Notes: a model not told the origin generated them from the sequence alone. DNA of 33,283 nucleotides from Prevotellaceae bacterium (GCA_031278545.1 JAITKF010000110.1:1-33283), one strand, 5' to 3'; numbered from the stretch's first letter, positions 17,215 through 25,826 are shown. A program made the numbers and translations.

Positions 17215-17625
17215 ATGAAACGGATATTATCCATATTATTTATTGCGACGGCCACGTGTAGCTTGACTGTTTTTCCGATAGTACCGCATCATCACCACGG
17301 GGCTACGATATGTACGGCAGACGCGCATTGCCAGCACGACAATATGCCCGTTCGCAATCACACCGATAGCGACACTACCCACTGCACAACCTGCCCGACC
17401 GTTTCCGAAACGGTCGTAACAACTACGCAAAGCAGCGTACGGCACAAGTTGCAGGACGGTAACCATCCCTTTCAACTTATAGCTGTCCCATCCACAACGA
17501 CCATTACATTTGCCGCATCTTTTAATCAGGCGACCGGTCGCTTGTACGCCCCCCTCGTTCCCATCCTTCCCCTATACCGTCCTGCCAATACAGACGGCCT
17601 GCGCGCCCCTCCCACAAACGTTTAA
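17215..17625 (+). CDS. Small exported His/Cys-rich protein, first gene of the metal-efflux operon
   Basis: Not assigned to a characterised family. The 136-residue product starts with a signal peptide (ILSILFIATATCSLTVFP) and then has a run of four histidines at 25-28, more histidines at 38, 41, 49 and 56, and cysteines at 33, 39, 57 and 60, the last two as CTTC. Such a composition suggests metal binding in the periplasm. The second half is low in Cys and His and has no recognisable domain. It lies directly after the operon promoter and 114 nt before the adaptor gene, so a role as metal chaperone or sensor for the efflux pump is inferred from position and composition only. Confidence 0.75.
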   Translation: MKRILSILFIATATCSLTVFPIVPHHHHGATICTADAHCQHDNMPVRNHTDSDTTHCTTCPTVSETVVTTTQSSVRHKLQDGNHPFQLIAVPSTTTITFAASFNQATGRLYAPLVPILPLYRPANTDGLRAPPTNV

Positions 17626-17739
17626 TTACACGACGTACGGAAAATAAAGATGACGGATGACGAAAGGTCATTCGGCTTTCCGACGTACTTGTTCCTGCAT
17701 CTTAATCCATCAAAAGTATTAAACGTTATAACAACAAAG

Positions 17740-18870
17740 ATGAAAAAAAATATTGTAGGTATTCTTACCTTGTACCTGTTTATCACAGGTTGTTCCGGTC
17801 ATGCATGTGATCATAATGAGCCGGCGCAGGCTGATGCGCATCCATCGACAGATGAAATTGTATTCACCCGTCAGCAGGCCGAGATGGTCGGCTTGCAGGT
17901 GTCCGAAGTAACGCCCGGACCGTTCAGCCGGGTTATTAAAACCAGCGGGCAAATCCTGCCGGCGCCGGGCGACGAAGTAACCATCGTCGCTACCTCGCCG
18001 GGGACGGTCGCGTTTGTCAATCCAACGATGACCGAAGGGATGGCTGTCCGTGCGGGCGAGGCGATAGTAACCGTCTCGGCGAGCCATCTGCTCGACGGCG
18101 ACCCTCTGGAGAAGGCGAAAATCGCTTACGAAACTGCCGCCAACGACTATCAGCGGGCGCAGGAGTTAGTGAAAGACAGGATTATTTCGGTTAAGGATTT
18201 TGAACAAACGCGCCTCCGGTATGAAACCGCCCGGATGTCCTACGATGCGCAGGCCTCCGGTCATTCGGACAAAGGAATGCGGGTCGCTTCGCCTGTCGAC
18301 GGGTATGTTAAAAACCGTTTAATCAATCAGGGCGAATACGTCACGGTAGGGCAACCCATTGCCGTCATTTCGCGGAACCGCCGCCTGCAATTGCGTGCCG
18401 AGGTATCCGAAAATTATTTCGCGGCGCTTAAAGATATCGGCGACGCCCATTTCCAGACGACATACGACAATACAGTGTACAAACTGTCGGACTTGAAGGG
18501 GCGGTTGCTATCGTTCGGTAAGGCGTCGGACGGACAGTCGTTTTACATTCCCGTAATCTTCGAGTTCGATAACGCCGGCGACCTTTTGCCTGGCTCATTC
18601 GTTACGGTCTACCTGCTATCCCGCGCACAGGTAAATGTGATAGCCGTACCGGTATCGGCTGTTACCGAAGAGCAGGGACTGTATTTCGTTTACCTGCAAG
18701 TAGACGACGAGGGCTACAGAAAGCAGGAGGTTACCCTCGGCCAAAGCAATGGCGACAGCATCCAAATCTTGTCGGGACTCAACGCCGGCGATAACGTCGT
18801 AACCAAAGGCGTCTATCAGGTCAAGCTGGCCGCCGTGTCATCGGCCATGCCCGAAGGACATTCGCATTAA
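17740..18870 (+). CDS. RND efflux periplasmic adaptor (membrane-fusion) lipoprotein
   Basis: Links the inner-membrane pump to the outer-membrane channel. The ATG at 17740 gives 376 residues with a lipoprotein signal: ITGC box, lipidated Cys18. The following region has HACDHNEPAQADAHP, a possible metal-binding patch. The body shows the membrane-fusion order: beta-barrel edge, lipoyl half (SPGTVAFVNPTMTEGMAVRAGEAIVTV), a short coiled-coil hairpin (KAKIAYETAANDYQRAQEL to ARMSYDAQ), second lipoyl half (VASPVDGYVKNRLINQGEYVTVGQPIAVI) and C-terminal barrel and proximal domains. It ends with the sequence EGHSH. The frame is open 30 codons further up, but that stretch is not signal-like. It is followed by the pump gene after 28 nt. 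Confidence 0.9.
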   Translation: MKKNIVGILTLYLFITGCSGHACDHNEPAQADAHPSTDEIVFTRQQAEMVGLQVSEVTPGPFSRVIKTSGQILPAPGDEVTIVATSPGTVAFVNPTMTEGMAVRAGEAIVTVSASHLLDGDPLEKAKIAYETAANDYQRAQELVKDRIISVKDFEQTRLRYETARMSYDAQASGHSDKGMRVASPVDGYVKNRLINQGEYVTVGQPIAVISRNRRLQLRAEVSENYFAALKDIGDAHFQTTYDNTVYKLSDLKGRLLSFGKASDGQSFYIPVIFEFDNAGDLLPGSFVTVYLLSRAQVNVIAVPVSAVTEEQGLYFVYLQVDDEGYRKQEVTLGQSNGDSIQILSGLNAGDNVVTKGVYQVKLAAVSSAMPEGHSH

Positions 18871-18898
18871 GATTTTTGAATAGTAAATTTTAGATTTT

Positions 18899-21800
18899 AT
18901 GCTGAATAAAATAATACAATTTTCGTTGCATAACCGCATGGTTGTGTTGGTCGCGTCCCTGCTGCTGATGATAGCAGGGACGTATACCGCCGTCAATATG
19001 GAGGTCGATGTCTTCCCCGACCTGACCGCCCCGACGGTAGCCATTATGACTGAAGCCAAGGGCATGGCGCCCGAAGAAGTAGAGCAGCTGGTTACTTTCC
19101 CTGTGGAAACAGCGGTCAACGGCGCTACCGATGTGCGCCGCGTGCGCTCGTCGTCGACCACCGGCTTTTCTGTCGTATGGGTGGAATTTAATTGGGGAAC
19201 GGACATTTACCGCGCCCGTCAAATCGTATCGGAAAAACTGGCGGTGGTGAAAGATGCGTTGCCCTCGAATGTCAGCAATCCGACATTAGGTCCGCAGTCG
19301 TCCATTTTAGGTGAATTGATGATCATCGGGATGACCGCTGACAGCACGTCGTTGCAGGATTTGCGCACGCTTGCCGACTGGACGGTGCGCCCCCGCCTGC
19401 TGTCGACCGGCGGCGTGGCGCAAGTAACCATACTGGGCGGCGATATTAAGGAATACCAAATCCTTTTGAATCCCGACAAGATGAAGCGCTACGGCGTCGG
19501 CCTCGATGAAGTGATAAAAAGCGTCGCCGACATGAACCGGAACGCATCGGGCGGTATACTGTACGAATACGGCAACGAGTATATCATTCGCGGCCTGTTG
19601 TCCGTAAACGATGTGACGGCGCTGGGTAAAACCGTTATCAAACACATAGACGAAGCGCCGGTGATGTTAGAAAACATCGCACGGGTGCAAATCGGCAACA
19701 AAGCGCCCAAATTAGGCATTGCTTCCGAAAAAAGAAAACCCGCCGTGTTGATAACCGTCACCAAGCAACCTGCTACCAGTACGATAGCATTGACCGAAAA
19801 GATAGACCAGTCGCTGGCCGAACTGCAAGCCGCCTTCCCCGCCGACGTCCGGCTATCTTCCGACATTTTCCGTCAGGCGCGCTTCATCGACAATGCCATC
19901 AACAACGTCCAAAAGTCGCTTTACGAAGGCGGCATATTCGTCGTCATCGTACTTTTCATCTTCCTGATGGACGTCCGCACGACGATCATTTCGCTCGTAA
20001 CCATTCCGCTTTCGCTGGTCGCGTCGATAGTAGCGCTCAAAATAATGGGGCTAACCATTAATACTATGAGCTTAGGCGGCATGGCTATTGCCATCGGCTC
20101 GCTGGTCGACGACGCGATTGTAGACGTGGAAAATGTGCTCAAACGACTTCGGGAAAACAGACAACGACCGCCGGAGGAACAAAAAACCGTGATGTCCGTC
20201 GTATTCGACGCCTCGAAAGAAGTACGTATGCCCATTTTAAATGCAACGCTGATTATCATTGCCGGTTTTGTCCCCCTCTTCTTCCTTTCGGGAATGGAAG
20301 GACGGATGTTAGCGCCGCTCGGTATTTCGTTCATCGTAGCGCTGGCAGCCTCTACCGTCGTAGCGCTGACGCTGACTCCCGTACTATGCAGCTATCTGCT
20401 GAGACCCTCGACAAAAAAGCGCTCTCAAGAACCTTTCGTATCACGCAAACTCAAAAACGGTTATAAACGAGCGTTACAATGGACACTACATCGCCGTCGA
20501 TGGGTACTCAGTGGCACAGGCGTAGCGTTGATCGCCGCCATAATTATTTTCTTTACACTTGGACGCAGCTTCCTGCCGCCGTTCAACGAAGGCTCATTCA
20601 CAATAAACGTCAGCACGCTACCCGGAATCTCGCTGGAAGAGTCCGACAAAATAGGACGCATGGCCGAAACGATATTGCTTTCCGTTCCCGAAATACAAAC
20701 AGCAGGACGAAAAACGGGACGCGCCGAACTGGACGAACATGCATTGGGCGTAAACGTATCGGAAATCGAAGCGCCTTTCATCCTCAGCAAACGCTCAAAA
20801 GACGCAGTACTGGCCGAAATCCGTGAAAAACTACAGGTACTGCCAGGCGTGAACATCGAAATCGGACAACCCATATCGCACCGTATCGACGCCATGCTCT
20901 CAGGTACACGGGCGAACATCGCCATTAAACTTTTCGGAAACGACTTAAATAAAATGTTCGCTATAGGAAACCAAATCAAAGCCGCTATCGGCGACATCGA
21001 AGGCATTGCCGACCTCAATGTAGAACAACAGGTAGAACGTCCGCAACTCAAAATAGAACCCAAACGCGAAATAATGGCGCAGTACGGAACAACGCCCGCC
21101 GCACTAGCCGGAATCATCACAGTCATGCTAGCGGGCGACGTCGTATCACAAGTATATGAAGGAAACAAAGCCTTCGACCTGACACTAAAAGTCGACGAAG
21201 ACAGCCGCGAAACTGCCGAACGCATCCGCAACATGACCATCGACGCCGCCGGCGGACGGAAAATTCCCCTCGGCCACATAGCCGACATCACCTCCGCCAC
21301 AGGCCCCAACACCATCAACCGGGAAAACGTAGCACGGAAAATCGTCATCTCCGCCAATGTCGCCGGACGCGACTTACGAAGCGTGGTAAACGACATCCGC
21401 AAAAAAATCGACACCGGCATTCAACTACCCGAAGGGTATCGACTCGAATACGGCGGACAATTTGAAAGCGAACAAGCCGCATCACGCACCCTGCTCATCG
21501 CCTCCATATTCTCAATCTTAGTAATATTCCTCCTGCTATTTAATCAATTCCGAAGCATTGCACAATCAACCGTAATCCTGCTAAACCTACCCTTAGCACT
21601 TATCGGCGGCATACTCACACTCTCCTTTACCGGCGGCATCATCAGCATCCCGGCCATTATCGGATTCATATCCCTCTTCGGCATCGCTACACGCAACGGA
21701 ATGCTACTCATATCACGCTACAACGACCTGCGACACGAAGGCCTGACGACCTTCAACAGCGTACTACAAGGCTCCTCAGACCGCCTGAACCCAATCCTAA

Positions 21801-22033
21801 TGACCGCATTAACTTCCGGACTCGCCCTCATCCCGTTAGCATTAGGCGGCGACTTGCCGGGCAACGAAATCCAAAGCCCCATGGCAAAAGTAATACTCGG
21901 CGGACTACTCACCTCCACACTACTGAACGGCTTCATCATCCCCATCATATACCTCCTAACAACCAGCAACCAGCAACCAACAACCAACAACACACAACAA
22001 ATAATAAACAATAAACACAACAACACACAATGA
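18899..22033 (+). CDS. Heavy-metal efflux RND pump, CusA/CzcA type
   Basis: The proton-driven inner-membrane pump of a tripartite system exporting divalent or monovalent heavy-metal ions. The 1044-residue protein has the RND plan of two sets of transmembrane helices and two large periplasmic loops. The early MEVDVFPDLTAPTVAIMTEA segment and the charged helix with Asp404, Asp405, Asp409 and Glu411 (LVDDAIVDVENV) are typical of the heavy-metal subfamily. Neighbouring adaptor and channel genes support this. The metal is not determined. Two oddities stand out: the coding strand becomes much richer in A and C after about 20400, and the last 25 or so codons are a low-complexity Asn/Gln/Thr tail encoded partly by a 7-bp repeat. 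Its stop overlaps the tolC start (ATGA). Confidence 0.93.
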   Translation: MLNKIIQFSLHNRMVVLVASLLLMIAGTYTAVNMEVDVFPDLTAPTVAIMTEAKGMAPEEVEQLVTFPVETAVNGATDVRRVRSSSTTGFSVVWVEFNWGTDIYRARQIVSEKLAVVKDALPSNVSNPTLGPQSSILGELMIIGMTADSTSLQDLRTLADWTVRPRLLSTGGVAQVTILGGDIKEYQILLNPDKMKRYGVGLDEVIKSVADMNRNASGGILYEYGNEYIIRGLLSVNDVTALGKTVIKHIDEAPVMLENIARVQIGNKAPKLGIASEKRKPAVLITVTKQPATSTIALTEKIDQSLAELQAAFPADVRLSSDIFRQARFIDNAINNVQKSLYEGGIFVVIVLFIFLMDVRTTIISLVTIPLSLVASIVALKIMGLTINTMSLGGMAIAIGSLVDDAIVDVENVLKRLRENRQRPPEEQKTVMSVVFDASKEVRMPILNATLIIIAGFVPLFFLSGMEGRMLAPLGISFIVALAASTVVALTLTPVLCSYLLRPSTKKRSQEPFVSRKLKNGYKRALQWTLHRRRWVLSGTGVALIAAIIIFFTLGRSFLPPFNEGSFTINVSTLPGISLEESDKIGRMAETILLSVPEIQTAGRKTGRAELDEHALGVNVSEIEAPFILSKRSKDAVLAEIREKLQVLPGVNIEIGQPISHRIDAMLSGTRANIAIKLFGNDLNKMFAIGNQIKAAIGDIEGIADLNVEQQVERPQLKIEPKREIMAQYGTTPAALAGIITVMLAGDVVSQVYEGNKAFDLTLKVDEDSRETAERIRNMTIDAAGGRKIPLGHIADITSATGPNTINRENVARKIVISANVAGRDLRSVVNDIRKKIDTGIQLPEGYRLEYGGQFESEQAASRTLLIASIFSILVIFLLLFNQFRSIAQSTVILLNLPLALIGGILTLSFTGGIISIPAIIGFISLFGIATRNGMLLISRYNDLRHEGLTTFNSVLQGSSDRLNPILMTALTSGLALIPLALGGDLPGNEIQSPMAKVILGGLLTSTLLNGFIIPIIYLLTTSNQQPTTNNTQQIINNKHNNTQ
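21956..21997 (+). repeat. Heptanucleotide repeat at the pump gene's 3' end
   Basis: Six consecutive 7-bp units: CTAACAA, CCAGCAA twice, CCAACAA twice, CACACAA. It lies inside the coding sequence, 33 bp before the overlapping tolC start. Seven is not a multiple of three, so any gain or loss of a unit would change the reading frame of the C-terminus. Confidence 0.8.
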
Positions 22034-23229
22034 AAACAATATACCGCAAACTCCCCCTCCTCCTATTCCCCCTGTGGGGATTAGGAGGCCTCTTCCACCC
22101 CCTCTGGGGACAAGAAGGCCTTCCCTTCCTAAATGCCATCAAACAAAATAACACCACCCTAAAAGCACTACGCAGAACCGGAGAAGCACAACAACTGGAA
22201 AACAAAACTGGAATCTACCTGCCCGGCCCCGACGCAACCATAGACTACCTCTGGGGAACGCCCGCCGCCATCGGCAACCGAACAGACATCACCCTCCGAC
22301 AATCCTTCGACATCGTCGCCCTAACCAACATAAAAAAACGCATAGCCGACCAGCAAAACGAACTAATCAACCTACAATTTCGTGCCGACAGAACAACCAT
22401 CCTGCAAGAAGCCGCCATGTACGGCATCGAAATAATCTACTACAACATCCTGAAAAAAGAATTATCCCGCCGCCTACAACACGCCGAAACACTAGCCGCC
22501 ACCTGCGCTAAACGACTCGAAACCGGCAACGCTACAATATTGGAATACAACAAAGCGAAACTGTACCTATCATCAGCACAAGGCGAACTATCCCGCGCCG
22601 AAGTAGAACGAACCGCCCTGCTAGCGGAACTACAACGCCTCAACGGAGGAATAGCCATCGCATTAGACGACGAAAACTACGGCGGCGACGCCCTTCCCCC
22701 AGACTTTGAAACATGGTTTACTAACATCGCCGCCCAACACCCTGCATTAGAATACGCCCGACAAGATGTAAAATACAAAAAACAAGACCTAACATTAAAC
22801 AAAACACAAAACTGGCCGTCATTTTCAATCGGATTTATAAGCGAGAATGTCGTCGGACAACGATATCAAGGAATCAGCATAGGATTATCAATCCCGTTGT
22901 GGGAAAACCGAAATCGCGTAAAACAAGCCGCCGCTGCCGTCCGCGCCGCCGAATCGCGACAAACAGACGCAGACCTGCAACTCCTCACCCGGCTTCAAAC
23001 AGCCTACCTTCGCGCACACAGCTTGCGCGCCATCGCCGCCGACTACCGGCAAGCCCTGACATCCCTTAACAACTCGGAACTCTTAGAAAAAGCCCTCGCC
23101 GCCGGCGAAATATCGCTTTTAGAATACATCGTAGAAATGGAACTATACTACTCAGCCATACAGCAAACACTTAGCGCCGAACGCGACTACCGGAAAGCGG
23201 TAGCAGCGCTTCTATGCAATAATGAATAG
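22030..23229 (+). CDS. TolC-family outer-membrane channel of the metal pump
   Basis: The outer-membrane exit duct of the RND system. The 399-residue protein has the duplicated helical outer-membrane efflux layout: long amphipathic helices (ILKKELSRRLQHAETLAATCAKRLETGNATILEYNKAK), a barrel strand pair near 270-295 (WPSFSIGFISENVVGQ, GISIGLSIPLWENRNR), then a second helical hairpin ending in ISLLEYIVEMELYYSAIQQTLSAERDYRKAVAALL. The start overlaps the pump stop, indicating translational coupling. The signal peptide is unusual: LLLFPLWGLGG followed by LFHPLWGQEG, an imperfect duplication encoded by two copies of a GC-rich palindromic element. The coding strand is strongly A/C-biased, like the end of the pump gene. 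Confidence 0.9.
   Translation: MKTIYRKLPLLLFPLWGLGGLFHPLWGQEGLPFLNAIKQNNTTLKALRRTGEAQQLENKTGIYLPGPDATIDYLWGTPAAIGNRTDITLRQSFDIVALTNIKKRIADQQNELINLQFRADRTTILQEAAMYGIEIIYYNILKKELSRRLQHAETLAATCAKRLETGNATILEYNKAKLYLSSAQGELSRAEVERTALLAELQRLNGGIAIALDDENYGGDALPPDFETWFTNIAAQHPALEYARQDVKYKKQDLTLNKTQNWPSFSIGFISENVVGQRYQGISIGLSIPLWENRNRVKQAAAAVRAAESRQTDADLQLLTRLQTAYLRAHSLRAIAADYRQALTSLNNSELLEKALAAGEISLLEYIVEMELYYSAIQQTLSAERDYRKAVAALLCNNE
22059..22088 (+). repeat. Palindromic element inside the tolC signal-peptide region
   Basis: A 13-bp inverted repeat (22059-22071 with 22076-22088, one mismatch) around a CTGT loop, about 30 nt after the tolC start codon. A diverged second copy follows directly (about 22087-22117), keeping CCCC-CTCT-GGGG at its centre. 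The two copies encode the near-duplicate peptides FPLWGLGG and FHPLWGQEG. Confidence 0.75.
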
Positions 23230-23272
23230 TACGGAGCGTAGGAACGACTCTTTATTAACCGTCTATTTGCAG

Positions 23273-23488
23273 ACATGTCTGCAAGGTTTCCAAACATGTC
23301 TGTAAGGCTTTCCAACATGTTTGCAAGGTTTCCAAACATGTCCGCGAGATTTGCGAACATGTTTGCACAATTTCATAACATATCCGCAAGACTTTCCAAC
23401 ATATCCGCAAAGTTTCCAAACATGTCCGCAAGACTTTCCAACATGTCCGCACGGTTTCTGAACATGTTTGCAAGATTTCCAAACATGA
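23273..23488. repeat. 21-bp tandem array centred on ACATGT, eleven units
   Basis: The hexamer ACATGT or a one-base variant recurs at 23273, 23294, 23315, 23336, 23357, 23378, 23399, 23420, 23441, 23462 and 23483, an exact 21-bp pitch. Units read approximately AACATGTCTGCAAGGTTTCC. Because 21 is a multiple of three, a frame is open on both strands: plus gives repeats like NMSARFP, minus gives repeats like TCLETLQ. Neither has a convincing promoter, so I treat the array as non-coding unless shown otherwise. Confidence 0.93.
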
Positions 23489-23555
23489 TGCAGGAGAGAA
23501 TGGATAATGGGTGAAGGGAGAAGAAATCATCGGATATTTAAAAACAGATTCTATG

Positions 23556-23690
23556 GCGGCTACTGGGAGTGGCCGCTTAAATTACCTTTATAAGGAATGA
23601 GTAATTATATCGTCCTTCATTATTATACAGCGAAGTCCGGTGGTTCCGGACTTTGTTGTGCTCTAAAAGCCTCGTAAGGCGCTTTAGAGC
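23556..23690. other. Cluster of three strong hairpins in a gene-free stretch
   Basis: Hairpin one pairs GCGGCTACT (23556-23564) with AGTGGCCGC (23568-23576), one G-T wobble. Hairpin two pairs AAGTCCGG (23633-23640) with CCGGACTT (23646-23653). Hairpin three pairs GCTCTAAA (23660-23667) with TTTAGAGC (23683-23690) and contains GCCT-CGTA-AGGC inside. The last two could end the tRNA-Ser transcript or belong to a small structured RNA; no clear T-run follows. Apart from this cluster and the 21-bp array, nothing else was recognised between 23230 and 23810. Confidence 0.5.
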
Positions 23691-23810
23691 GACATAAAAT
23701 GTTTTGTTGTATTTTAAAGTGTCGTAGAAAGTTATTGTCCCGTTACGGTCTCGAAGTCTTCTCTAAATCTTTCGTATGCATTGATAAATATAGTCGCTCG
23801 GGTGTCTTAG

Positions 23811-23898
23811 CGGAGAGAATGGGATTCGAACCCATGAAGCCCTTTTGGAGCTTACACACTTTCCAGGCGTGCGCCTTCGACCACTCGGCCATCTCTCC
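23811..23898 (-). tRNA. tRNA-Ser (anticodon GGA)
   Basis: An 88-nt tRNA with acceptor arms GGAGAGA and TCTCTCC, discriminator G, a D-arm with GCCGAGTGGTCGAAGGC, and the anticodon loop CTGGAAA. It has the long variable arm expected for serine and a TTCGAAT T-loop. CCA is not encoded. It lies 18 nt downstream of the asparaginase stop on the same strand. Confidence 0.95.
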
Positions 23899-23916
23899 TG
23901 ATTTGGGACAGCGAAT

Positions 23917-24972
23917 TTACGAATAATTTCCGAATTTATTCGTTTCTGGCGAAATCTCCCCGCGCAATGAGGTGTGGAGCGCCGCAATGATTGTCGCGAT
24001 ATCTTTCGTCTGTCCTAGCAGGACGGCCAGTTTAGCGACGGCGGCTTCGGTTGTACTGTCGTAGCCGCTTACGACGCCTATTTTCTTTAACAAAATACCG
24101 GTCTGGTAGTGATCCATCTCGACCGTACCTCCGTGGCATTGCGAGACGTTGAGGATGATGAGTCCCCGTCTGATAGCTTCCCGCAGGGCATTGATAAACC
24201 ATTCGACTGTCGGTGCATTGCCCGATCCGTAGGTTTCCAGCACTATGGCCCGCAATCCTTCGATGCTTAGTATCCCCTCTACTACGCGGCGACCGATTCC
24301 GGGGAATAATTTAAGGATAGCTATATTCGTATCCGGCGTATCGGACAGTAGCAGCGGCGTATTCGGACGTTCAGGCTGCCGGATAAACAGTGGATTATAT
24401 TTGATGTGTACGCCGATTTCGGCCAGTGGCGGATAATTGGCCGACCGGAATGCGCGAAATTGTTCTGCATTGTATTTTGTGGTTCGATTGGCGCGGTATA
24501 GTTGATTGTTGAATAGAATGCTTACTTCCGGCACGCATGGCCGGCCATCGGCTACGGCGGCGGCTATTTCGATAGCCGAAATCAGATTCTCTTTCCCGTC
24601 GGTACGCAGTAATCCGACGGGTAATTGGCTGCCGGTAAATACTACCGGCTTCGCCAGATTTTCCAGCATGAAACTGATAGCCGACGCGGTGTAGGACATC
24701 GTATCCGTCCCGTGCAGTACTACAAAGCCATCGTAGTGTGTGTAATGTGTATATATCATCCGTGCCAGCCGTACCCAGAAGGCTGGCTGTACTTCCGACG
24801 AGTCTATCGGGGGATCGAATGAGTGTGTATCAATTTGGAGGTTGAATTTTTGTAATTCTGGCATTTCCGTTTCAATTTGTTCGAAATTTAACGGTGAAAG
24901 CGTGCCCGTAGTATGATTGAGCTGCATGCCTATCGTGCCGCCGGTATAAATAATTAGGATGGATGGGGTCAT
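23917..24972 (-). CDS. ansA: Type I (cytoplasmic) L-asparaginase
   Basis: Hydrolyses asparagine to aspartate and ammonia. The 351-residue protein has no signal peptide, which fits the cytoplasmic type I enzyme. The first active-site motif is YTGGTIGM with nucleophile Thr13, the second is HGTDTM with Thr89 and Asp90, and Lys127 lies in LLRTDGKENL as expected for the catalytic triad. The C-terminal domain (QCHGGTVEMDHYQTG) is like the allosteric region of type I enzymes. It follows the TatD gene by 60 nt and precedes tRNA-Ser by 18 nt on the same strand, so all three may share a transcript. Confidence 0.94.
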   Translation of the reverse strand: MTPSILIIYTGGTIGMQLNHTTGTLSPLNFEQIETEMPELQKFNLQIDTHSFDPPIDSSEVQPAFWVRLARMIYTHYTHYDGFVVLHGTDTMSYTASAISFMLENLAKPVVFTGSQLPVGLLRTDGKENLISAIEIAAAVADGRPCVPEVSILFNNQLYRANRTTKYNAEQFRAFRSANYPPLAEIGVHIKYNPLFIRQPERPNTPLLLSDTPDTNIAILKLFPGIGRRVVEGILSIEGLRAIVLETYGSGNAPTVEWFINALREAIRRGLIILNVSQCHGGTVEMDHYQTGILLKKIGVVSGYDSTTEAAVAKLAVLLGQTKDIATIIAALHTSLRGEISPETNKFGNYS

Positions 24973-25032
24973 AGTGGCATCAAAAAGAATAATGTCAGGA
25001 ATAATATCGTCGGGTGAAGTATATCGTCGTCG

Positions 25033-25815
25033 TTAAGCCGGTAAATGAAATAATTCTTCGGCATTGGCTGTTGTTACAGCTGCGACTTCTTCGAGCGGGC
25101 AACGTTTCAGTTCGGCCACTTTTGCCGCGATTAACGGGATGTAACTGCTTTCATTCCGTTTTCCGCGAAACGGCGCCGGCGACAGCCACGGCGCGTCGGT
25201 CTCGAGTAGAATATGGCGTAAATCCACGTGCTCTACTACCTGCGCCAGCAGCGCTTTTTTAAATGTAACTACGCCTCCTACGCCTATTTTAAAATCACCG
25301 TAACGTCTGATACGTTCAAACGTTTCGACGTTGCCTGAATAGGCATGGAGTACGCCACGTAACGGTAAGGACTTTACCCGCTCGAGTGTTTCAAGGATTT
25401 CTTCGAAGGCGTCGCGGGCATGCACAATTGCCGGCAGGTTATAGCGCGCCGACCAGCGTAGTTGCTGTTCAAAGACCGTCTTCTGCGCCTCCATAAACGT
25501 CCGGCTGTGGTAGGCGTCGATTCCCGTTTCTCCGATTGCGACGAACGCTCCAGCATGTTCGGCCAGTTGCTGTTCGACGAACGTCAGTTCCTCGCGCCAG
25601 TCGGCGTTGACTTCCGTCGGATGCAGGCCGGTACAGGGGAAGCAGATGCCCGCAAAAGCGCCGGCAACCTGCATTAGCGGCGCCTGCGTCGTACGACCGA
25701 CTGCCGGCAAAACAAACTGCTTCACGCCGACGGCCTGCGCCCGTGCGATGGCCGCCGGCAAATCCTCGCGAAAATCCTCGACATACCAGTGAATATGCGT
25801 ATCTATTAATTTCAT
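25033..25815 (-). CDS. TatD-family metal-dependent hydrolase
   Basis: A TIM-barrel metallohydrolase of the TatD group; characterised members are 3'-5' DNA exonucleases or deoxyribonucleases acting in the cytoplasm. The metal ligands appear in order across 260 residues: His7 and His9 in DTHIHW, Glu in AIGETGIDAY, His in AIVHARDAFE, His in LHAYSGN and Asp in LLETDAPWLSP. Length is normal. The start is supported by a TACCTTTG element 11 nt upstream. It is the first gene of a probable unit with ansA and tRNA-Ser. The exact substrate is uncertain, because many TatD paralogues exist. Confidence 0.9.
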   Translation of the reverse strand: MKLIDTHIHWYVEDFREDLPAAIARAQAVGVKQFVLPAVGRTTQAPLMQVAGAFAGICFPCTGLHPTEVNADWREELTFVEQQLAEHAGAFVAIGETGIDAYHSRTFMEAQKTVFEQQLRWSARYNLPAIVHARDAFEEILETLERVKSLPLRGVLHAYSGNVETFERIRRYGDFKIGVGGVVTFKKALLAQVVEHVDLRHILLETDAPWLSPAPFRGKRNESSYIPLIAAKVAELKRCPLEEVAAVTTANAEELFHLPA

Positions 25816-25826
25816 TGTTATGCCGG

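Noticed and set aside
20461-21420. A 319-codon minus-strand frame opposite the pump gene.
   Set aside because: It is an antisense shadow of a well-conserved RND gene with Ser/Arg/Met-rich composition and no family motifs.
23255-23530. Heptad-repeat frames on both strands of the 21-bp array (79 and 91 codons).
   Set aside because: They are explained by the repeat length being a multiple of three; no good promoter, and neither strand is favoured. A weak TCTATTTG lies at 23262-23269 before the plus frame.
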